Origin: a virus
DNA length: 21,803 nt
Direction: 5' to 3' (one strand)
IMG/VR virus record: IMGVR_UViG_3300006921_000188
Coordinates: 1 to 21,803 of that record
Position 1 is the first letter of the stretch. Every line of letters begins with the position of its first letter. Positions 13,845 to 21,506 of this stretch are shown here, piece by piece. The position numbers and the translations under genes were made by a program. The notes below the pieces were generated by a model. That model was not told where the DNA came from, ran no database searches, and saw only the letters and a program-made list of their open reading frames with translations.

Positions 13845-14455
13845 TATAGTTTACCTCCTAATGCTTCTACTTTTGTTTTTAATTTTTGTGCCATCATTTT
13901 TTCACCATGTCTAATTAATTCATGGTAAAAAGAAGAAACTGCCTTTGTTCTTTCAGGAGTGAGTGGATTACTTACTAATTCTTGTAATAAGGTTTTATAC
14001 TTTTCCCTAAACTCTGCTTGTAATTCAAACAATTTATTATTCCAAGTTCGATTCCTTGTTTCTGATACAGGGGGATATTTACTTAAAGCATTCCAAGTTT
14101 TTTTAACATTAGTTTTTTCCCATATATTAGTGGACATAACGGGGCTTTTATTACCCATTCCTGTTGAAGAAGTATTGCCCGCAAGTGGCCCCTTTTCTTT
14201 AGGCTCATAACCATATTCTCTAATTAATTTAACGAAGGGCTTAATACTACTTAAATTTCTTAATTTAATCAAATGTGCTTTTTCCGAAGAAGTACCATAT
14301 TCTTTTATAGCATCAGTATAATGCTTGGCTATCATTTTTTGCAATTCATGAGTAGCAATAGATTCACCATCCAATTCATCAACTACTCTCCTAACGGCTT
14401 CTTTCATCATTTGGAAGTTAAATTTCTTCCTTTTGATTATATGAAACCAAGTCAA
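13844..14455 (-). CDS. W-tagged protein (MTWFHIIK) before TerL, TTG start
   Basis: The 203-aa product starts MTWFHIIKRKKFNFQ if TTG 14455 is used. TTG is chosen because AGGTGA sits at normal distance, the gap to the previous TAA is one base, and the product then matches the tag of other genes; a GTG nine bases upstream overlaps the ribosome-binding site itself. The body has a helical N-terminal third (VRRVVDELDGESIATHELQKMIAKHY), a Gly/Ser/Pro linker (90-115) and a helical C-terminal half. It sits where a small terminase is often found, but there is no confident HTH. It could be a small-terminase substitute or internal head protein. Confidence 0.72.
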   Translation of the reverse strand: MTWFHIIKRKKFNFQMMKEAVRRVVDELDGESIATHELQKMIAKHYTDAIKEYGTSSEKAHLIKLRNLSSIKPFVKLIREYGYEPKEKGPLAGNTSSTGMGNKSPVMSTNIWEKTNVKKTWNALSKYPPVSETRNRTWNNKLFELQAEFREKYKTLLQELVSNPLTPERTKAVSSFYHELIRHGEKMMAQKLKTKVEALGGKL

Positions 14456-14456
14456 G

Positions 14457-15284
14457 TTATTCACCTAACCAACTAGAATCATCCTTCTCAAAGGTTTCTG
14501 TTGACAGTTTACCTAATACTTCGTCTATAAAATCTGACATTTTACTCTTTTTAAGAGTAGACTTCCAGACAGACTTATTTAAGTTTAGTTTCTGAACCAT
14601 CATATCCATAATGCTTTCTAATTTCATTTTTTGGTCTTGTACCACAAACCTAGCCCATGTATTATTAGGTCTTACCTTTTGTATAAATTCCTGAAAACTC
14701 TTTAGGTCTTCTTGACTAATTGGGCCTTCTTGAGACTCAACCATTTCTTCAATCCTATCTAAGTCTTCATCTAAAAAACCTCTAGATTTAGAATAATTCT
14801 GTCTTTGAGGGTATCTTGCTCCAAAAGAAATTCTAAGTTCAGCAAATAGTTCCGATAATTTGGAATTAGATTCTACTATCTCTTCCATAGTTTCTTCAAC
14901 TACTTCTTCTGTAATCTCAGACTCCATTTGATTAACTGTTTTTTGTTTGGCTCTTGCGCTTGAAATCTCTCCGGCTTTATTCATTTCTTTAACTCTTTTA
15001 TCTGCCTGTGCTTCGGTTTCATATCCCAAATGCGGAGAAGGATGAATTAAAGAATAATTCTTTCCTGTTTTTGGACTAACTTCTCCTTGAAATCGAGTAT
15101 TCCTAACAATAAATCTATCCCCTATTTCATTTCTAACTGCTCGCTCAACCATGTCTCTATGCTTTTTAGGAACCTTTTCTAATGCAATATCAATAAACTT
15201 ATCAATATACCCATCAACTTCTTCCTTTGCATCTGCGTCTAAATCTTTAATCTTTGATTTTTCTGCCATTTTACTAATAATCAT
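14457..15284 (-). CDS. Helical protein of unknown function
   Basis: The 275-aa protein starts MIISKMAEKSKIKDLDADAKEEV. ATG 15284 follows GGAGGACGATAG and lies one base after the previous stop. Most of it is predicted helical and strongly charged, with an acidic coiled-coil segment (about 120-145, ESEITEEVVEETMEEIVE). A short central stretch around 58-85 (FIVRNTRFQGEVSPKTGKNYSLIHPSPHLGYETEAQA) looks more globular. No motif for catalysis or membrane insertion is seen. It sits in the early part of the packaging and head operon, next to other unknown genes; role unassigned. Confidence 0.7.
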   Translation of the reverse strand: MIISKMAEKSKIKDLDADAKEEVDGYIDKFIDIALEKVPKKHRDMVERAVRNEIGDRFIVRNTRFQGEVSPKTGKNYSLIHPSPHLGYETEAQADKRVKEMNKAGEISSARAKQKTVNQMESEITEEVVEETMEEIVESNSKLSELFAELRISFGARYPQRQNYSKSRGFLDEDLDRIEEMVESQEGPISQEDLKSFQEFIQKVRPNNTWARFVVQDQKMKLESIMDMMVQKLNLNKSVWKSTLKKSKMSDFIDEVLGKLSTETFEKDDSSWLGE

Positions 15285-15285
15285 A

Positions 15286-16062
15286 CTATCGTCCTCCGTC
15301 TTCTATATCATAACGAGTATTGCTACTTCTTAACATTTCTTCCAAAATGCCACTATGGAGTTTTTTTCTTTGGTTTTCATTTTCCATCCCTCTTTTAAGG
15401 TAATAAATAACCATTCTTTTATTGTCTTGTCCTAAATTAGTAAATCTAACATAGCGTTGTCTATCTTTAGGATAAGTGTCTTGAATAATAGAATCTTTTA
15501 GCCTTAGCCAAGCATTATCGCTGATTCCCGCTTTCATCACAGACCACCATTGGGGTATAGGGTCGTCGGGCCAAATTGCCTTATTAAATGTGTCCCAATC
15601 CCACGCCTTCTTGATGCCCCAATCTTCACCGTATCTTTGCTTAAGTTTACCAATTAATTCTTCAGGTATTCCTTGAGTATCAGTAGGGTTAATGTTATAG
15701 AATTGACTTTGGGTTTTAACCCAATCTTCTTGACTACCACGACCAGCCTTAAATCCTGCAATTTGTGGTTTTCCTTCGGGTAGTCTTTCTTGTCTAGCAG
15801 CCGTCAATGCTTTATAATTACCTTTATGGCCTAAATCATCTCTTCCTTTAAGACCACCTAATAAAATATATTCAGGTTCTTCTCTCCACCCAACAGCACC
15901 TACAACTTTACCTTCATCAGTTACTCTAACTAACCACTTATCTAAATCATACCAGCCACTAATTGCAGGGTCACGCTCATACGGCATATCGGGATTGTCT
16001 TCATCCCATTTACTTTTCATCTCGCTAAAAGAATGAATAGCAGACTCAACCTTATATGCCAT
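15286..16062 (-). CDS. Unknown protein, possibly GNAT-like N-terminal domain
   Basis: The 258-aa protein is rich in Trp and Lys. Residues 42-92 (KWLVRVTDEGKVVGAVGWRE ... LGGLKGRDDLGHKGNYKALTAARQ) resemble the strand-turn and acetyl-CoA-loop order of GNAT acyltransferases, but the loop is not canonical, so this is a weak call. The second half (about 145-240) carries aromatic residues (WGIKKAWDWDTF, PQWWSVMK) and a basic helix. ATG 16062 follows AAGGTGATATA and is four bases from the previous stop. If it is an acyltransferase it could modify a virion or host protein; otherwise unknown. Confidence 0.65.
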   Translation of the reverse strand: MAYKVESAIHSFSEMKSKWDEDNPDMPYERDPAISGWYDLDKWLVRVTDEGKVVGAVGWREEPEYILLGGLKGRDDLGHKGNYKALTAARQERLPEGKPQIAGFKAGRGSQEDWVKTQSQFYNINPTDTQGIPEELIGKLKQRYGEDWGIKKAWDWDTFNKAIWPDDPIPQWWSVMKAGISDNAWLRLKDSIIQDTYPKDRQRYVRFTNLGQDNKRMVIYYLKRGMENENQRKKLHSGILEEMLRSSNTRYDIEDGGR

Positions 16063-16066
16063 TATA

Positions 16067-18565
16067 TCACCTTCTGAAATGAGACTTAATTAAATACACT
16101 TGGTCTTCACTAATACCATATTCTTTTGATATGTTACTATGAGAATCAATATCCTTTACAATGTTTTCTACTTCTAAATGACTTAAATCTATATTTTCTT
16201 CAATGTGCATTTTATTAATAACCTGTTCTATACCATCATAACTAAATGGAGTAAAGGCATAGTTTACTTCTTTACCTAGTTCTTTTCTGATAGCATCATG
16301 AGCCTTTAACATCTTATTAAATAATACAGGTATATCTTCTTCTACTGTATTATAAATTGATTTGAGCCTATTATATTGTTTCTTTTTCTCATCACTATTA
16401 GTTAATATTCCTTGATTTTGGTCTAAGTAATGAGGTAATGCAAATATAGGGAAGGCTTCTCTATTATTATAATCAGTATTAAATAGAGACTTTCTTTCTT
16501 TTATTTCCTTATTATCTATTTCATCTTCTGCTAAATCTAAATCTTCACTTTCTTCCATAAAGTGATATAATAAAGCAGAGACATAATTAGCATTCTGTTC
16601 AGAAGTAGATTTACCAAACATTTCAGTAAGGGAATCTACGGCTAACTTTGCCTGTCTTACAAAATCATCTGTAATTTTAATATTAGGAGAATCAACATAC
16701 TCTAAGAAATCGGCAATATTTTTCATAATATCTGCACTAACTACTCTATCTCCAGCAGTAGCCAATAGATTATAACTTTCTCCCATTACATTTGATGAGC
16801 CATATTGATTAGACCACGCCGCCAAAACCTTTATTCCTCTACCTGTTGAGTATCTCGGTACTTCAATTGGCAGCCTACCAGAATATAAAGGCAATAGATA
16901 GTATTTAGTAGCAGACTCTAATAGTTTTACTATTTCTCCACTAATTTTATCAAAGACCTCAGATTTAATATCTCCCCTTGCTTTAAATCCTTTAGGGTTC
17001 TGTCGGCCACCTCTTGTTTTTCCGCCCTTGTCTCTTAGAATATCAGAAATCATTCCTCTGTCTTTTCTTGTGACTTTAGGCTGGCCACTAAAGGTTCCTG
17101 CTCGACCTGCTGCTCTTGTTGCTACCGCAAATCCCCAACGCTTATTTGTTAATGCTTTATGAATGTCATCGAATAAATCATTAAGGGTTTCTAAAACATC
17201 TAAAGTAATATTAGTCTCTCCTTCTTCTGATTCATTAGTAGAAGCAACAAAACTTTGTCCTTTAGTAAGGTCTGCTAATGGTTTAGTTTCTACTACGGTA
17301 ATAGGCAAATGGTAATTGTCATCAGCAGATTCAAATGTTAAAGATTCTTCAATATCATCCAACATATTATTTAAATCAGTTCTGAAATCTAAAACAACAC
17401 CGTCTTTCTTAATTTCTTTAATTATTCTTCTTAACTCAGATTGGCTTTTAGTATTAAAGGCTAAAAGTTTTTTATTTCTATAAAATTCAATTGCCAACAA
17501 AGGGTCAATAATAGCATCTTCTAAATTAAAATCAATTTCTTCCATTTCAATATGGTCTGCTACAGAATCATCAATACTTTGTTTATCTCTTAAATTGGCT
17601 TCTGCATCACCACTCCAATTCTCAAACTCTAACAATGCTGCTTCAAATGCTTCTTGTTTTCCTTCAATAGCAGGGCTTTCATCCATTTCTTCTTCGGCAT
17701 CTAATAATTCTTCTTTCATAGTATTTAGATTATTAGCGAGTTCAATAGACTCTATTAATTTAATAAATCGTCCTGCGGCGGGAGGAACATCCAAATGTGA
17801 CTTCTGTAACTTAACTATATATTGTAAAGACTGACCTTCATATTTTTCTCTAATTTCATTAACCTCTATCTGAAATCTTTTCATCTTTTTATTACCGTCT
17901 TCAATGTTTTCTACAGCATCAAAGAAACCTGTTAAGTCTTCTTTAAATTGGGTATAGGGTTTATCCCCAATTTCTTCCCAATACTCATAAACATCTTCTC
18001 TAGTATCATATTCAGATAAAGATACTGCCCCTAAATATTTATAAATATCAACTTGTACTCTTTTCATATGTTGCTTACTTTCTTCAAACCTAGAAAGCCT
18101 AAAGAACTTCTTCTTCATTTTACCATAGTTGTATAATAAATTCTCACCTTCATCATAATTAAGTTTTTTAGCATAATCCTGTAACTTAGTCTCATACTCT
18201 GGAGTAGTTAGGGTTTTATCAGTAGTTTTAGATAAAGAGATACCAGAAATTTTTCTATTTGTTAATTCTTTTCTAAGTAATACCACCCTATCTTCATCAA
18301 TAGGAACATTACTCATAAGAGGCTTAAATATAATATCATCTTTAGGTGTTCTTGTTAATTTAAGTTGAGTTTTTAACTTAGTTCTAAAACCCTTTCCAGC
18401 AACATCAAGAGATTGCTTAATATCTATGCCGGTCTTTTTAGAATATTCTTCCTTAAATGCCTCAACTATTTCTTTTTCTTTATTTCTTCTACCAGCAGTA
18501 AAAGGGTCGCCAGCACCTAAGACTGACTGTATTTCTTCTTGAGTAGGTTCTCTAATTTCTGTCAT
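16067..18565 (-). CDS. 832-aa protein of unknown function
   Basis: This is the largest product of the window. It is largely helical and charged, with an acidic middle (for example near 285-345) and a strongly basic Gly/Arg-rich segment near 485-545 (RAAGRAGTFSGQPKVTRKDRG, GGKTRGGRQNPKGFK) that could contact nucleic acid. The final residues (ISKEYGISEDQVYLIKSHF) look like a helix-turn-helix end. It carries no N-terminal W tag, no membrane segment and no recognisable enzyme motif. ATG 18565 follows GAGGGAG and lies one base after the previous stop. Candidate roles are internal virion protein or large assembly factor; nothing in the sequence decides. Confidence 0.75.
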   Translation of the reverse strand: MTEIREPTQEEIQSVLGAGDPFTAGRRNKEKEIVEAFKEEYSKKTGIDIKQSLDVAGKGFRTKLKTQLKLTRTPKDDIIFKPLMSNVPIDEDRVVLLRKELTNRKISGISLSKTTDKTLTTPEYETKLQDYAKKLNYDEGENLLYNYGKMKKKFFRLSRFEESKQHMKRVQVDIYKYLGAVSLSEYDTREDVYEYWEEIGDKPYTQFKEDLTGFFDAVENIEDGNKKMKRFQIEVNEIREKYEGQSLQYIVKLQKSHLDVPPAAGRFIKLIESIELANNLNTMKEELLDAEEEMDESPAIEGKQEAFEAALLEFENWSGDAEANLRDKQSIDDSVADHIEMEEIDFNLEDAIIDPLLAIEFYRNKKLLAFNTKSQSELRRIIKEIKKDGVVLDFRTDLNNMLDDIEESLTFESADDNYHLPITVVETKPLADLTKGQSFVASTNESEEGETNITLDVLETLNDLFDDIHKALTNKRWGFAVATRAAGRAGTFSGQPKVTRKDRGMISDILRDKGGKTRGGRQNPKGFKARGDIKSEVFDKISGEIVKLLESATKYYLLPLYSGRLPIEVPRYSTGRGIKVLAAWSNQYGSSNVMGESYNLLATAGDRVVSADIMKNIADFLEYVDSPNIKITDDFVRQAKLAVDSLTEMFGKSTSEQNANYVSALLYHFMEESEDLDLAEDEIDNKEIKERKSLFNTDYNNREAFPIFALPHYLDQNQGILTNSDEKKKQYNRLKSIYNTVEEDIPVLFNKMLKAHDAIRKELGKEVNYAFTPFSYDGIEQVINKMHIEENIDLSHLEVENIVKDIDSHSNISKEYGISEDQVYLIKSHFRR

Positions 18566-18566
18566 A

Positions 18567-20657
18567 TTACTCCCTCAATAACTTTGCCTGTGTGAATTTC
18601 TCCTTTGCTACTATGGCTGAACTTCTAATAGTGTTTCCAAATTTACGCTCAGTATTATATTGTTCAGGATTACTTGCGAAATCTTCTAAGGTTAGATTAA
18701 ATCCTCCAATCAACTGTTTCCTTGCTTCATTTAGGAAACTACTCATTTTATTATTTAATTCTTCGGCTAACTTAATCTTCTCATTTCCTTCGACTCCATC
18801 AATGGCCTTGAAGGTTGCGGCAATATCAGTTCCCGAAATCTTAGCCCTGCTACTTAATTTGGCTAAAAACCTAAGACTATTTTCAGGAGATAGTTTCTCC
18901 ATGTAGGCAGCAGCACCTTGTTTAGTCTCTAAGAATAGTCTAGTTAATGGCATATCCTTAGTCTTTTTGTTATCCTTTTCGATGTCTTCTCCCCTCTGAA
19001 AAGACATTAACAGACTAGTAAAAGGACTCATATTTTGGGATTCAGCAAACATAACTCTTCTTAGTTGCCTAAAGGCTTCTTGCTTTTCATCAGTTTCTAC
19101 CCCACTCACTCCTAAAGCATCTTTTATTTCGTCTAAAGTGTTTTCAAAGTCATCCGGCCCCAACTCATCATTATCAAAAACAACTACCGCATAGGCTTTT
19201 TCATCTAGCATTGATTCAACTTCTTTACCTTCATAAGTTTTATAGCGTATAGAGAAATCACCTAGTTCCCCCTCTATATTTTCTTTATTTTCTTCATCAA
19301 GGCTATCCCACCATTTCTTAATGCCTTGTATTTCGGCAAGAGTAAAATATTTATTTAGTTCGTTTAATCTATTCATTTGGTAAGTATTGGCAAAATTACC
19401 CACTTCTGTAGAAACAGTGGGGTATTCTTCAAGGTATTCTCTTAATTTCTTTAAATCGTTTTTTTCATTCCCTGTGAATCTTTCGCTTAGTTCACTAAAA
19501 AGATTTAAATTAATACCATGTTCACTATCTTTCCCTTTAGTTAAAGCCTCATAAATATCTTTTTCTATTATGGTTCTTGCTAGTTTATCAGAAGTAAAAC
19601 CCCTCATTCTTATTCCTTCAAATAGTTTGTCATACCACTTATCATCAAAGGTACTTCCTAAAACAATATCTAAATAAGGATTCAATACTAAAGTTTTAGT
19701 TTTTTCTGAACTTCTGCTTAAAATAGCATTAGGAGGAAAAGAACTACCATTCTCTAATCGCTTAGGAATGAATTTTTTAATATCTCCTTCTATTGCATCT
19801 AGCGCAGCCAAGTAACTACGAACATGTGTGTAAGTAGTAATGGCATTAGGAGTCATTTTTTTGTTTTGTCCAATAAAAGCGTCTAGTTCTGTTAAATTGG
19901 AAGTAATGTCTTTAGCCGATTGTAAGTCTGGCCCATAAGGTCGTAAGTTAGTCGCATAAATGTCCCTCATTCCTTCAGTATTCTTTAAAAACTTCATAAA
20001 ATCGGTAGGATTACCAACATGAGTAATAATTTCATCATTTTCTATGGACATTTTAGGTTTTTTATCACCTGTATGTAACTCTTTAAGAGATTTGTTGGCT
20101 TTTTCAACAAATTCTTGAATATTCTTTGTAAAATCACCTTCTTCTTTACCTTCGGGCATTTTATTTTTGAACTTTAATGACCAAGTAGGGGCCAATGACT
20201 TAAAATATGATAATTTTGACACTAATTTTTTATTTTTGCTTCTTTGGTCTTTACTTAACTTAGGAAGTTTAGAAATTTTAGCCTTTATTTCTGAAAATTG
20301 TTCCATATTTCCGTCATTGTAGGCTTTAAGACCTTCATCAACTAACTTTTCTATGTTAGGTGCGTCTTCAAGATTACCTACGCTTAGTATTTTTTCATAA
20401 TTTGCTTTAATTTCCTCATCACTTATCTTAGAAGGGATGGGAAATGCTGCTAATACTCTTTGTAGTCCTTCATCTACACTTAATCTTTTTAGATTATTAA
20501 TCATTGAACGGTATTTAGTAGGTAATCCTCTATTACTATCAGTATATTCTTTAATTGAAGCAAGTGCCTTTTCTGTTAAGTTACTGTCTTGAATTATCAT
20601 AGCCAATCTTATCTCACTAGGAGGTAAGGCTTTTCTAATTAAGACTTCTTGCCACAC
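18567..20657 (-). CDS. 696-aa W-tagged protein (MWQEVLIRK), unknown function
   Basis: I choose GTG 20657. AAGTGATTAAG precedes it with the same stop-to-start distance (5 bases) as the junction at 20929, and the product then begins MWQEVLIRKALPPSEIRLAMII, matching the W tag. An earlier GTG at 20666 overlaps the previous stop and lacks a good ribosome-binding site. The long body is helical, acidic in places (near 460-530) and shows no membrane segments, zinc sites or known catalytic motifs. Because it appears tagged, I suggest a large internal or ejected protein packaged with the DNA. The same tag core WQEVL recurs inside the basic protein at 10189-10680. Confidence 0.75.
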   Translation of the reverse strand: MWQEVLIRKALPPSEIRLAMIIQDSNLTEKALASIKEYTDSNRGLPTKYRSMINNLKRLSVDEGLQRVLAAFPIPSKISDEEIKANYEKILSVGNLEDAPNIEKLVDEGLKAYNDGNMEQFSEIKAKISKLPKLSKDQRSKNKKLVSKLSYFKSLAPTWSLKFKNKMPEGKEEGDFTKNIQEFVEKANKSLKELHTGDKKPKMSIENDEIITHVGNPTDFMKFLKNTEGMRDIYATNLRPYGPDLQSAKDITSNLTELDAFIGQNKKMTPNAITTYTHVRSYLAALDAIEGDIKKFIPKRLENGSSFPPNAILSRSSEKTKTLVLNPYLDIVLGSTFDDKWYDKLFEGIRMRGFTSDKLARTIIEKDIYEALTKGKDSEHGINLNLFSELSERFTGNEKNDLKKLREYLEEYPTVSTEVGNFANTYQMNRLNELNKYFTLAEIQGIKKWWDSLDEENKENIEGELGDFSIRYKTYEGKEVESMLDEKAYAVVVFDNDELGPDDFENTLDEIKDALGVSGVETDEKQEAFRQLRRVMFAESQNMSPFTSLLMSFQRGEDIEKDNKKTKDMPLTRLFLETKQGAAAYMEKLSPENSLRFLAKLSSRAKISGTDIAATFKAIDGVEGNEKIKLAEELNNKMSSFLNEARKQLIGGFNLTLEDFASNPEQYNTERKFGNTIRSSAIVAKEKFTQAKLLRE

Positions 20658-20662
20658 CTTAA

Positions 20663-20929
20663 TCACTTATCTCTATATTCTTCAACTTTACTTAATATTG
20701 AATTGAATTTCTGTTCAAGGATTCTTCCAAAGTAATTAAAATCTGCGTCTACATATTCGCTTGAAATTTCATTACTTAGGTTGTCGAGCATTTCTTTAAC
20801 TTCAGGAATCATCTTTCTGAAATTTTTTTCTGCCATTATGCTTTTTCTATTCTTAATGTCTGAAATCCTATCATCTCTGAGTCTTCCGTCTTTGCCTTGC
20901 ATTTTTATTATCTCTTCTTTCCATGTCAT
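20663..20929 (-). CDS. W-tagged small protein (MTWKEEIIK), putative prohead cargo
   Basis: The 88-aa product starts MTWKEEIIKMQGKDGRLRDD. ATG 20929 is preferred to a GTG nine bases upstream, because that GTG is part of the AGGTGAT ribosome-binding site. The body is a charged helical protein (ISDIKNRKSIMAEKNF ... FNSILSKVEEYRDK). The upstream gene's TGA lies inside the ribosome-binding site, so translation is probably coupled. No family is recognised. Confidence 0.78.
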   Translation of the reverse strand: MTWKEEIIKMQGKDGRLRDDRISDIKNRKSIMAEKNFRKMIPEVKEMLDNLSNEISSEYVDADFNYFGRILEQKFNSILSKVEEYRDK

Positions 20930-20935
20930 ATTAAT
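20921..20935 (-). promoter_or_regulatory. Start cassette ATTAATATGACATGG (copy at 20929)
   Basis: The reference copy of the repeated start cassette, with AAGGTG immediately upstream. It is identical to 5737-5751 and one base different from 8148-8162. Confidence 0.6.
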
Positions 20936-21291
20936 CACCTTGTAAATGCGCCTCTTCTTTTAGAAGTAGGCAATTCATCATAATGATAAAGTCTTACACT
21001 TTTCTCGTTATGAGGGTCTTCTGTCATTAAATTACCATCTGGCATCTTATGGGTTTTACCTTTCCATTCTTTGCCATCTTTAGTATAATGCTTTCTAGTG
21101 GGAGACTTTTCCATCTTTTCCTCTGAACCACGCATTATGTGAAAATCCTGTGCATCAATCGCACCATTATGGTTACGGTCTAATTTCTTTTGTTTAGGGC
21201 TTAGTTTTTCCATTGTTGGTGCTGCCCCATATTTTTCACAAACATCTTTTCCGCATCCGCAATTTCTTTTAATTATATTTTCCCAACTCAT
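20935..21291 (-). CDS. W-tagged protein (MSWENIIK) with EF-hand/dockerin-like calcium loop
   Basis: The 118-aa protein has three visible parts. The N-terminal tag MSWENIIKRN is followed by a cysteine cluster (C11, C13, C18). A canonical 12-residue EF-hand loop lies at 38-49, DRNHNGAIDAQD: D1, N3, N5, G6, I8 and D12 all fit, with Asp at position 12 as in dockerins. The C-terminal part HYTKDGKEWKGKTHKMPDGN ... SVRLYHYDEL follows a short pattern I have seen in small marine-phage proteins. Calcium binding is therefore likely. ATG 21291 overlaps the previous TGA (ATGA) with GAGGAATTACA before it. The role may be structural stabilisation inside the virion; this is inferred. Confidence 0.78.
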   Translation of the reverse strand: MSWENIIKRNCGCGKDVCEKYGAAPTMEKLSPKQKKLDRNHNGAIDAQDFHIMRGSEEKMEKSPTRKHYTKDGKEWKGKTHKMPDGNLMTEDPHNEKSVRLYHYDELPTSKRRGAFTR

Positions 21292-21506
21292 TGTAATTCC
21301 TCTTTTAGTTTTTTAAGACCTTCTGAAAATGTATCTAAGACTCTATCCATATTTTCTTTTTTATCAGCGTATTGGGGTTGTTTTTTCATTACCTTTATCA
21401 TTTCTATTAATGTCTTATATTCTTCAATAAGATTAGGAAGGTTTGCTTTATGCTCCCTTCTTGCTCTAACTCTTTTCATTCTCGTAATATTAGGATGTTC
21501 TCTCAT
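21288..21506 (-). CDS. Small helical protein, unknown function
   Basis: The 72-aa product is MREHPNITRMKRVRARREHK... It has a basic N-terminal part and a helical rest ending KKLKEELQ. ATG 21506 overlaps the preceding stop (ATGA) and follows AGGAGAAATTACA. The junction is nearly the same as the next one (GAGGAATTACAATGA), so both gene ends encode Leu-Gln-stop. No family is recognised. Confidence 0.7.
   Translation of the reverse strand: MREHPNITRMKRVRARREHKANLPNLIEEYKTLIEMIKVMKKQPQYADKKENMDRVLDTFSEGLKKLKEELQ

Noticed and set aside
20657-20666. GTG 20666 as start of the 696-aa gene
   Set aside because: It overlaps the preceding TGA and has no good ribosome-binding site; GTG 20657 matches the spacing of the sister junction at 20929.
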